Origin: Cyclobacteriaceae bacterium
Lineage (GTDB): Bacteria > Bacteroidota > Bacteroidia > Cytophagales > Cyclobacteriaceae
Direction of reading: 5' to 3'
Assembly: GCA_013140395.1 (NCBI GenBank)
Contig: JABFSY010000175.1
Coordinates: 1 to 5,315 of the forward strand
Length of the DNA: 5,315 nucleotides
The notes under the pieces were generated by a model. The model had not been told where the DNA came from. It ran no database searches and saw only the letters and a list, made by a program, of their open reading frames with translations. Within the stretch, counting starts at the first letter, position 1, and each line of letters begins with the position of its first letter. Position numbers and translations under genes: made by a program. Shown here piece by piece: positions 1 to 5,315 of the stretch.

Positions 1-448
1 CGGTGGGGGTGCTTTTTCAGGAAAAGATCCATCTAAAGTAGACCGATCAGCGGCATACGCCACACGTCATATCGCAAAGAATTTAGTCGCTGCGGGTGTG
101 TGTGATGAGGTACTTGTTCAAGTAGCCTATGCGATTGGTGTTGCAAAACCAGTAGGCTTGTATGTAAACACGTATGGCAGCGCAAAAGTAAAAATGTCAG
201 ATGGTGAGATTTCGAAGAAAATTGAGAAGGTGTTTGATATGCGTCCTTATTTCATCGAAGAGCGTTTTAAATTAAGAACTCCAATCTATTCTGAAACCGC
301 TGCCTATGGCCACATGGGTCGTGAGTCGAAAGTAGTTGAAAAGATTTTCAACAAAGGAAAGAAGACTGAGAAAAAAGTGAAAGTAGAATTGTTTCCTTGG
401 GAGAAACTAGATTATGTAGAGCAATTAAAAAAGACCTTCAAAATTTAG
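1..448 (+). CDS. metK: S-adenosylmethionine synthetase (methionine adenosyltransferase), C-terminal part
   Basis: This cytosolic enzyme makes S-adenosylmethionine from methionine and ATP, releasing phosphate and pyrophosphate. Only the last 148 residues are present; the gene enters from the left edge and its first complete codon is at base 2. The fragment opens with the family signature [19 protein letters not shown] (fragment residues 1-19), which contributes to the active site. It continues with [11 protein letters not shown], the DMRPY segment and [11 protein letters not shown] (about 98-108), ending in a FPWEK block (about 131-135). Compared with E. coli MetK, about 22 mostly lysine-rich residues (about 109-130) are inserted between GHMGRE and FPWEK; from memory this is a trait of Bacteroidota MetK. 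The stop TAG is followed within 20 bases by a strong terminator, so the transcript ends here. Identification is very secure; the N-terminal part and start are not visible. Confidence 0.97.
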   Translation, partial: GGGAFSGKDPSKVDRSAAYATRHIAKNLVAAGVCDEVLVQVAYAIGVAKPVGLYVNTYGSAKVKMSDGEISKKIEKVFDMRPYFIEERFKLRTPIYSETAAYGHMGRESKVVEKIFNKGKKTEKKVKVELFPWEKLDYVEQLKKTFKI

Positions 449-463
449 AAGGTAGTTTAACAT

Positions 464-496
464 AAAAAAAGGACTCAAACTTGAGTCCTTTTTTTT
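464..496. terminator. Bidirectional rho-independent terminator between metK and frr
   Basis: A perfect GC-containing stem, GGACTCA (471-477) with TGAGTCC (482-488), closes a four-base loop. It is flanked by an A-run (464-470) and a T-run (489-496), which can extend the helix and supply the U-tract in either direction. It lies between the metK stop (448) and the frr stop (514-516), two genes that converge here, so it can end both transcripts. Confidence 0.9.
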
Positions 497-513
497 GTGC
501 CTTCCGATATTAA

Positions 514-1068
514 TTATACCGTCATAATTTCCGCTTCCTTTTTTCTGAGGAAGGCATCAATCTTCAGCATAAACTCATCAGTGAGTTTCTGAACTGTCTC
601 TTCTGCATTCTTTACATCGTCTTCCGAAACTCCCTTTATCTTTTTTAAACTTTCGTTTGTCTCTTTGCGAATGCTTCGAATGCTAACTTTGCCCTGCTCA
701 CATTCGTGGCTAACCTGTTTTACCAATTGCTTGCGTCTCTCCTCCGTAAGCATGGGTATGTTGATAATTACTTGTTGCCCGTCATTTTGAGGGGTTAGGC
801 TCAAATTTGCATTAATAATTGCTTTTTCAATCTCTTGAATCAATCCCTTCTCCCATGGTCTAATAAATAATGTTCGGGCATCGGGAGTGGTGATAGATGA
901 AACCTGACTAAGAGGACTCATCGCACCGTAGTAGGATACCAATAAACCATCAAGCATTGACGGATTTGCTTTACCTGCTCTTATTTTACTCAATTCGAGC
1001 GAGAGGTGATTGAGGGCCTTGTTCATTTGATCTTTGGCCTCATCTAAATAGAGTTCTATTTCGTCCAT
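514..1068 (-). CDS. frr: Ribosome recycling factor
   Basis: RRF works with EF-G in the cytosol to split the post-termination ribosome so that subunits can be reused; it is normally essential. The 184-residue product matches the usual length of about 185. Family hallmarks are visible: the helix-1 segment LSKIRAGKANPSMLDG (about 26-41), YYG (46-48), SSITTPDARTL (57-67), the LTEERRKQL block (107-115), and RSIRKETNESLKK (131-143). Arg131 and Arg134 line up with E. coli Arg129 and the functionally important Arg132. The end KKEAEIM also fits. Helix-rich domain I is formed by both termini, with the small domain II between. The ATG at 1066-1068 gives the standard N-terminus; the upstream bases are AT-rich with no Shine-Dalgarno. 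The usual neighbour pyrH is on the same strand but about 1.57 kb upstream, separated by two opposite-strand genes, so frr probably has its own promoter in 1069-1191. It ends at the shared terminator with metK. Confidence 0.97.
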   Translation of the reverse strand: MDEIELYLDEAKDQMNKALNHLSLELSKIRAGKANPSMLDGLLVSYYGAMSPLSQVSSITTPDARTLFIRPWEKGLIQEIEKAIINANLSLTPQNDGQQVIINIPMLTEERRKQLVKQVSHECEQGKVSIRSIRKETNESLKKIKGVSEDDVKNAEETVQKLTDEFMLKIDAFLRKKEAEIMTV

Positions 1069-1191
1069 ATCATTATTTCTGTCACGAATTACGATTTTTT
1101 ATTCCTCATCTCAAAAACCAAATAATGTCGCCTTTTTACCACTAAAAAAGTAGTGACCCTCCCCATCTTTCGAAAACAAAACGAAAACACC
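1069..1191. promoter_or_regulatory. Divergent intergenic region with the presumed promoters of frr (-) and the cupin gene (+)
   Basis: This 123-bp AT-rich spacer separates two divergently read genes, so each must be transcribed from within it or from inside the opposite gene. For frr, a weak match to the Bacteroidota sigma pattern TTTG / TAnnTTTG can be drawn: TTTG (complement of 1112-1115), 20 bases, then TAATTCGT (complement of 1084-1091), about 15 bases before the start. The -7 match is poor. No good match was found for the cupin gene. Also present are a short palindrome CACTA-6-TAGTG (1140-1155) and an exact 8-bp direct repeat CGAAAACA at 1171-1178 and 1182-1189. Promoter function follows from gene layout; exact elements are uncertain. 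Confidence 0.5.
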
Positions 1192-1749
1192 ATGAAACGC
1201 AAACAATTCCTTCTTACGGCATTGGCCATTACTCCAACGATTGTTTGGGGAGAATCTCTAACAGGCAAAAAAAGTAACAAGTCAGCCGATAAGCCCTTTG
1301 TAGTAGACGCTGGAAAATCAAGATTTGGTGATGTGATCATGTTTAAAGGGGTCAATCACAACGATTTGAAAATATCCTCAAAAGACACAGGTGGTCAGCT
1401 TTCGGTCTTTGAATACACCGGATTTGAAAAAACGGGGCCTTCGCTGCACGTACATCTCTATCAAGATGAGATTTTTACAATAACCGAGGGTGAATATAGA
1501 TTTGTAGTTGGTGAAACAACACACTTGTTAAAAGCTGGGCAAACAATTTTTCTTCCCCGAAATATCCCGCACACGTGGATACAGCTTTCAGAGCGCGGCA
1601 AGATGATTTACTTCTTGCAGCCCGCTGGAAAAATGGAAGAGTTTTTTATTCAAATGAGTGCCCTTAAGCAAGCACCCAGTCCGGAAGAGTCTGCTCGCTT
1701 TCATAAAGAACATGGAATGAAAACGGTTGGACCGCCACTTTCACTCTAA
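1192..1749 (+). CDS. Exported single-domain cupin protein, function unknown
   Basis: The 185-residue product carries an N-terminal export signal and one cupin beta-barrel. Residues 1-20 have a basic start (MKRK), a hydrophobic stretch FLLTALAITPTIVWG, and a likely end near residue 20. KRKQFL resembles a Tat motif with Lys for the second Arg, so Sec or Tat export is possible. Cupin motif 1 is HVH-x4-E-x6-G (His86, His88, Glu93, Gly100) and motif 2 is G-x5-P-x4-H (Gly116, Pro122, His127, in FLPRNIPHTW). All four expected metal ligands are therefore present and a bound divalent metal is likely. Similar cupins include quercetin-dioxygenase-like and sugar-binding proteins; the substrate cannot be read from sequence. 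The ATG at 1192 was chosen because it puts the signal peptide at the terminus; an upstream in-frame GTG (1153) would add 13 unneeded residues. The AraC-family gene follows 34 bases later on the same strand with no terminator between, suggesting co-transcription. Confidence 0.85.
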   Translation: MKRKQFLLTALAITPTIVWGESLTGKKSNKSADKPFVVDAGKSRFGDVIMFKGVNHNDLKISSKDTGGQLSVFEYTGFEKTGPSLHVHLYQDEIFTITEGEYRFVVGETTHLLKAGQTIFLPRNIPHTWIQLSERGKMIYFLQPAGKMEEFFIQMSALKQAPSPEESARFHKEHGMKTVGPPLSL

Positions 1750-1783
1750 TAAATGATTATATTCAATCTTGTTTTAGATACAA

Positions 1784-2644
1784 TTGCTGCTTAAAGACTT
1801 TACTCCTTCTTTGGCCGTGAATGACTTTGTGCAACTTTATCGAATCGTCCACCTGGTTTTCGATAAAAATGACAATGTCCCATTTAAGGCCTATCCACCA
1901 AGGCCTGAGCAGTGCCTTGCCTTCTATCCTTTTGACACGGAAAAAGTGAAGTATGCTACCAATGGACGATTAGTACAGGGTCTTTCATCTGTCTTGTATG
2001 GGCAGTTTACAGAAGTGACCCAACGATTCATCGGTCATCAGTTCCTGGTCTTTCAAGTAATATTTTACCCAGGAGCGCTATTCCGACTAACCGGGATTTC
2101 ATCCGCAGAGATTACTAATGAGTATATGGATGCAGAACTTGTCTTTTCCACACGTTTAAGAGAAGTCAATGAGAAACTATTTCACGCTCCATCCTACCAT
2201 GCCATGATTGGAATTGTTGAAGACTTTCTATCGGATTTGATCCAGAAGCAAAAAAAGGAAAAACGACCGATTGACGTGGCTTGCAAATACATGTTTCAAA
2301 ATGAAGGTAAACATTCGGTGGAACAGTTAGCCAAAGATGCTTGCTTGAGTATGCGGCAATTTGAGCGCAATTTTAAAGATCGCGTGGGCGTAAATCCAAA
2401 ACTCTATGAACGAATCGCAAGATTCGATCGTGCTTTTCGCCTAAAAAATAGCTTGCCGAGTTTGGACTGGCTCCGTATAGCTGTAGAATGCGGCTATCAC
2501 GATTATCAACATTTAGCCAAAGAGTACAAAGACTTTACGGGTCTCTCTCCAATAGCTTTTCATCAACTTGAGGATAAAGCTCCAGAACGAACTTTTGGAC
2601 TTTCAGAAAAATACTACCCTAAAAAGGAAGAAATGCCTAGCTAA
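1784..2644 (+). CDS. AraC-family transcriptional regulator
   Basis: This is a cytosolic DNA-binding regulator of about 286 residues. The C-terminal part (about 165-262) is an AraC-type double helix-turn-helix. The first HTH is around [21 protein letters not shown] (177-197), followed by the typical [17 protein letters not shown] linker helix. The second is around [27 protein letters not shown] (230-256). The N-terminal part (1-155) resembles the DUF6597-type sensor region of Bacteroidota AraC proteins, with [24 protein letters not shown], the [14 protein letters not shown] block (36-49) and [16 protein letters not shown] (90-105); its ligand is unknown. No ATG lies near the N-terminus. An in-frame stop at 1775-1777 leaves TTG at 1784 as the best start, with CTG 1787 or a rare ATA 1778 as alternatives. 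The position just behind the cupin gene suggests local control of that gene, which is inference. The 3' end overlaps the pyrH 3' end by 8 bp. Confidence 0.88.
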   Translation: MLLKDFTPSLAVNDFVQLYRIVHLVFDKNDNVPFKAYPPRPEQCLAFYPFDTEKVKYATNGRLVQGLSSVLYGQFTEVTQRFIGHQFLVFQVIFYPGALFRLTGISSAEITNEYMDAELVFSTRLREVNEKLFHAPSYHAMIGIVEDFLSDLIQKQKKEKRPIDVACKYMFQNEGKHSVEQLAKDACLSMRQFERNFKDRVGVNPKLYERIARFDRAFRLKNSLPSLDWLRIAVECGYHDYQHLAKEYKDFTGLSPIAFHQLEDKAPERTFGLSEKYYPKKEEMPS

Positions 2645-3341
2645 TCAATGTCCCCGCTTCCTCACCTTGCGCAATTTTTAGCAGGTTCCCTTTTTTATTC
2701 ATATCGAACACAATGATCGGGAGCTTATTTTCTTGACACAGCGTAAAAGCCGTCATGTCCATAATATTCAAGTTCTTTTCATAAGCTTCCTGAAAGGAAA
2801 GTGTTTTGTAACGAACGGCATCTGGATATTTTTCCGGGTCTTTTGTATAGACTCCATCCACTCTTGTTCCTTTTAACACAACATCTGCCTGAATTTCAAT
2901 CGCACGCAAGCTAGCAGTCGAATCGGTAGTGAAGTAGGGATTACCAATGCCGGCACCAAAAATTACAATTCTATTTTTTTCAAGGTGGCGAATCGCTCGT
3001 CTTCTGATAAAAGGTTCGCACACCTGCTCCATCTTAATCCCGGCTAGGAGCCTTGTATACAAACCATGTCGCTCTAATGCACTCTGTAATGCCATGGCGT
3101 TTATGACAGTCGCCAACATTCCCATATAATCGCCTTGCACCCGATCGATCCCCAGCGCCTCCGCTTGCCCGCCTCTAAAGATGTTACCGCCTCCAATGAC
3201 GATGGCTATCTGCACCCCTTGATCCTTAAGCGTTTTGATCTCCTCAGAATATTGCTCTAGTACAGCCGGATCAATATTGCTGTTTTTGGAGCCCATTAAG
3301 GCCTCTCCACTCAATTTGAGAACGATGCGTTTATATTTCAT
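2637..3341 (-). CDS. pyrH: Uridylate kinase (UMP kinase)
   Basis: UMP kinase phosphorylates UMP to UDP with ATP, a key cytosolic step in pyrimidine nucleotide synthesis; bacterial enzymes are hexamers of the amino-acid-kinase fold. The 234-residue product fits the family length (about 235-245). Visible motifs are [13 protein letters not shown] (3-15, phosphate-binding N-terminus), [13 protein letters not shown] (45-57), [16 protein letters not shown] (70-85), the UMP and nucleotide contact region [15 protein letters not shown] (129-143), [18 protein letters not shown] (152-169), and [17 protein letters not shown] (193-209). The ATG at 3339-3341 was chosen because it starts directly at the conserved kinase strand. 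The frame stays open to a TTG at 3413, but the 24 extra residues match nothing in the family. The transporter gene ends 72 bases upstream on the same strand with no visible terminator, so read-through is possible. frr, the usual downstream neighbour, is displaced by the cupin/AraC pair. Confidence 0.97.
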   Translation of the reverse strand: MKYKRIVLKLSGEALMGSKNSNIDPAVLEQYSEEIKTLKDQGVQIAIVIGGGNIFRGGQAEALGIDRVQGDYMGMLATVINAMALQSALERHGLYTRLLAGIKMEQVCEPFIRRRAIRHLEKNRIVIFGAGIGNPYFTTDSTASLRAIEIQADVVLKGTRVDGVYTKDPEKYPDAVRYKTLSFQEAYEKNLNIMDMTAFTLCQENKLPIIVFDMNKKGNLLKIAQGEEAGTLIS

Positions 3342-3413
3342 TTGTGTTTTGTAAGGGCTAAAACCTCGTAAATATGCATCGATTTTTAGAATTTCCCAGA
3401 AGGGGTAAATCAA

Positions 3414-5036
3414 CTATTTTCTTTGCAGTCGAATCAATTGTTCTTTCCAGACAAGCTGGCCTCGTTTGTCTTCCAATTCCTTTTTTACCAATATGTTTTC
3501 CGTGGCGCTTACAAACAACCTGGTAGTCACGGAATCAAATTTTACTGCGTCATAAAACTGACGCTCGAATACAAAAACCGAATCAACCGAGAGACTTGCG
3601 GTTAGTTGCAAGCGAGGCAAAATTTCACGAATGCACATTTGATATTTCCCTCTTTCATCTTCACCATCCCGACAAAATCCAGGTTTATTCAATTCGAATA
3701 AATCGTTATTAATAATGAGTAAATTTCTCTTGCGATAAATAGAAACCACCTTGATGGCTCCTTCTAACTCCTTTTCGTTTTCGATAGAAGCCCATCCCTT
3801 CAATTGATTACCTGTAAATTTTTTAACAATCAATGAGTACTCGGTTGGTGGAGCCCCGGCACTTTGTCGAGAGTACGTTGCCTCTTGAAGGCCTACCAAA
3901 CCCTTACTGAGATAAATGAGTAAAAACGGTATAAAGAAAAAAGAAAATAAGAGGTAGGAAAACCCAATCAATCGGTATCGAAGTGTCAACCGGCCAAGTC
4001 CGTTTGCCAGACGCACTGGCAGATCTTTCAAGTAAGGAATCGGCAGAAAGATTAAGACACCAATAAAGTTAAACAGAAAATGTGCAATAGCTATACTGAT
4101 TGCTGCATTTGAATTGAAGGTGGCCGCGATAAACGCTGTGATGGTGGTGCCAATATTTGCGCCTAAAATAAATGGAACTGCTGATTTTAACTTGACCACC
4201 TTCTTCGCAACTAAAGGTACTACCAACGAAGTGGTTACAGTGCTCGACCTGATGGCTGCCGTAGTAAGCAATCCCCAAGTAAATGACTTCAGTGTATTCT
4301 TAAAAAAGAATCGTTGAAATTTTTCAGGAGAACTAAAACCTAAAATATTAGTAATTACTTTTCTGAAAAATAGAATAGATCCAAATAGCAAGACAATAGA
4401 AAAGATTCCCAGTAGAAAACCGTTGTCGATGACTTCCGTAAGCAAAGAAATAATCAATTCAAACCGGCCACCCAGAAAGGAAAAATTCACATGAATGGTG
4501 CCCGATGGCTCATGAAAGAAATTAGTAGCTATGCTTCTAGACATCCCGGAAAGAAATCCGAAATAATATTCTAGTGGAAAAAGAATAACCGTTGTAAGGA
4601 TGTTGAAAAAATCGTGGTAGGTGCCAGCTGCAACCGCGCGTCTGAATTCCTTTTTCTTCGTGATAAAACCCAATGAAACAATGGTACTGGTAATTGTTGT
4701 CCCAATGTTAGCGCCCATAATAATAGGGATCGCTGCTTGTAGTGAAATGGACCCCGAAGCAACCAACGCGACAACCATTGAAGTCGTGGCTGAACTGCTT
4801 TGAATAATAGCGGTAACCAATAGGCCAATAAACAAACCCGTAAATGGATTGGAGGTTGCCAATAAAATGGTTTCGGTGGCAACCTTTCCCAACTGCTGCA
4901 ACGATGCAATCATCAGATCAAGTGAGAACAAGAACACTAGCAAGGCGGCAAGTATGTAAGCCGTGTTTCGGAGATAGATTTTCCAGGGCAGTGTTGCCCT
5001 TGGCTCTTGTTTTTCTATAGGTGTGATTTCCGCCAT
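3414..5036 (-). CDS. Na+/phosphate-cotransporter-family (NptA/SLC34-like) membrane protein
   Basis: This 540-residue inner-membrane protein belongs to the Na/Pi cotransporter family, whose characterised members import phosphate with sodium. It shows the two inverted family repeats. Repeat 1 has AIIQSSSATTSMVVALV (76-92), MGANIGTTIT (107-116) and HDFFN (141-145). Repeat 2 has AIRSSTVTTSLVVPLV (261-276), LGANIGTTIT (291-300) and HFLFN (319-323). Hydrophobic segments include about 26-45, 65-95, 145-165, 205-225, 255-275, 310-332 and 357-377. The second QSS motif reads R263-S-S-T, with Arg (codon AGG) replacing the conserved Gln. After the last membrane segment come about 155 soluble residues (about 385-540) that I do not recognise. 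They are not an obvious PhoU domain and hold Cys455 and Cys468. Basic residues before the last segment (RLANGLGRLTLRYR) place that tail outside by the positive-inside rule. The ATG at 5034-5036 suits the short cytosolic N-terminus. Transported ion and coupling are inferred from the family only. Confidence 0.9.
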   Translation of the reverse strand: MAEITPIEKQEPRATLPWKIYLRNTAYILAALLVFLFSLDLMIASLQQLGKVATETILLATSNPFTGLFIGLLVTAIIQSSSATTSMVVALVASGSISLQAAIPIIMGANIGTTITSTIVSLGFITKKKEFRRAVAAGTYHDFFNILTTVILFPLEYYFGFLSGMSRSIATNFFHEPSGTIHVNFSFLGGRFELIISLLTEVIDNGFLLGIFSIVLLFGSILFFRKVITNILGFSSPEKFQRFFFKNTLKSFTWGLLTTAAIRSSTVTTSLVVPLVAKKVVKLKSAVPFILGANIGTTITAFIAATFNSNAAISIAIAHFLFNFIGVLIFLPIPYLKDLPVRLANGLGRLTLRYRLIGFSYLLFSFFFIPFLLIYLSKGLVGLQEATYSRQSAGAPPTEYSLIVKKFTGNQLKGWASIENEKELEGAIKVVSIYRKRNLLIINNDLFELNKPGFCRDGEDERGKYQMCIREILPRLQLTASLSVDSVFVFERQFYDAVKFDSVTTRLFVSATENILVKKELEDKRGQLVWKEQLIRLQRK

Positions 5037-5073
5037 GCTTGTTGAGTAAATATAAGCAGTAGCGGAATAATAC

Positions 5074-5116
5074 GTTCGATTGGTAACTTTAATTTAATCT
5101 ACTATCACCAATGAAC
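5074..5116. repeat. Imperfect inverted repeat in the spacer between amidohydrolase and transporter genes
   Basis: GTTCgATTGGT (5074-5084) and ACCAATGAAC (5107-5116) are complementary over 10 bp with one bulged G at 5078, separated by 22 AT-rich bases. It lies just past the amidohydrolase stop and about 37 bases before the transporter start. There is no following T-run on the minus strand, so it is a poor intrinsic terminator. A two-site operator or an mRNA hairpin is equally possible. The pairing is seen directly; a function is not. Confidence 0.45.
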
Positions 5117-5123
5117 TCGCCAA

Positions 5124-5315
5124 TTACGCACGGAGCTGGGCAATCGCCATCCAAGCCATTAACCCCGGAGCGAGCGACAATGCATCCTCATCAATATCAA
5201 ACGTAGGGGTGTGAACGTATGAAGTGATTCCCTTTAACTCATTTCGAGTACCAAGGCGATAAAATGAAGCGGGGATAACCTGCGAATAATAGGCAAAATC
5301 TTCTGAGCCGAGTGT
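5124..5315 (-). CDS. M20-type amidohydrolase (N-acyl-amino-acid hydrolase-like), C-terminal end
   Basis: Only the last 63 residues are in the window; the gene begins beyond the right edge, and its frame starts exactly at base 5315. The fragment reads GSEDFAYYSQVIPASFYRLG (3-22), then SYVHTPTFDIDEDAL (32-46), and ends PGLMAWMAIAQLRA with a TAA stop at 5124-5126. GSEDFA and the VHTPTFDIDEDAL block, whose His35 corresponds to a late metal-ligand histidine in the family, are typical of the catalytic-domain end of M20 metallohydrolases of the IAA-amino-acid hydrolase / N-acyl-amino-acid amidohydrolase branch. These hydrolyse amide bonds of N-acylated amino acids using one or two divalent metals. 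The exact substrate and whether the protein is exported cannot be judged without the N-terminus. It lies 87 bases upstream of the transporter gene on the same strand. Confidence 0.92.
   Translation of the reverse strand, partial: TLGSEDFAYYSQVIPASFYRLGTRNELKGITSYVHTPTFDIDEDALSLAPGLMAWMAIAQLRA

Noticed and set aside
1140..1155. Short palindrome CACTA-AAAAAG-TAGTG as an operator
   Set aside because: Five-base arms are common by chance in AT-rich DNA and there is no second copy nearby.
1153..1191. Upstream in-frame GTG start for the cupin gene
   Set aside because: It would put 13 residues in front of an evident signal peptide; ATG 1192 with an A-rich leader is the better start.
1089..1355. Open frame of 88 codons on the minus strand
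   Set aside because: It lies antisense across the divergent promoter region and the start of the cupin gene and shows no recognisable domain.
3342..3413. N-terminal extension of pyrH to a TTG at 3413
   Set aside because: The 24 added residues lie before the conserved first strand and match nothing in UMP kinases; ATG 3341 gives the usual length.
3342..3413. Terminator between the transporter gene and pyrH
   Set aside because: Only tiny palindromes (ATGCAT, ATCGAT) are present, with no stable stem followed by a T-run on the minus strand.
4069..4909. Several open frames on both strands inside the transporter gene
   Set aside because: They are other-frame readings of a well-supported membrane protein and have no independent support.
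5047..5054. TATATTTA on the minus strand as a -7 promoter box for the transporter gene
   Set aside because: It lies only about 10 bases before the ATG, leaving almost no leader, and there is no TTTG box at the right distance.

Overview
The window looks like ordinary chromosome from a member of the Bacteroidota, most likely a Cytophagales-type environmental bacterium. That placement is inferred from four things: moderate-to-low GC, start regions without Shine-Dalgarno sequences (A-rich instead), a MetK C-terminus carrying the lysine-rich insert I associate with this phylum, and an AraC-family regulator of a type common there. No rRNA, tRNA, CRISPR, insertion sequence or phage feature was seen.

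Layout from left to right: the 3' end of metK (+, SAM synthetase, cut by the left edge); a bidirectional terminator at about 464-496; frr (-, ribosome recycling factor); a divergent intergenic region; a + strand pair made of an exported single-domain cupin and an AraC-family regulator; pyrH (-, UMP kinase); a Na+/phosphate-cotransporter-family membrane protein (-); an 87-bp spacer with an imperfect inverted repeat; and the C-terminal end of an M20-type amidohydrolase (-, cut by the right edge). No stretch over 300 bases lacks a gene.

The housekeeping genes are metK (methyl donor), pyrH (UMP to UDP for nucleotide synthesis) and frr (splitting post-termination ribosomes). pyrH and frr are neighbours in very many bacteria. 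Here they keep the same strand and order, but a roughly 1.5-kb cupin/AraC pair in the opposite orientation sits between them. This is best read as a small accessory cassette placed in a conserved pair, so frr must have its own promoter. The regulator ends tail-to-tail inside the end of pyrH with an 8-bp overlap.

I see no convincing new multi-gene system. The points most worth a second look are the cassette between pyrH and frr, the transporter's altered second QSS motif (Arg in place of Gln), and its unrecognised, probably periplasmic, C-terminal domain of about 155 residues with two cysteines.
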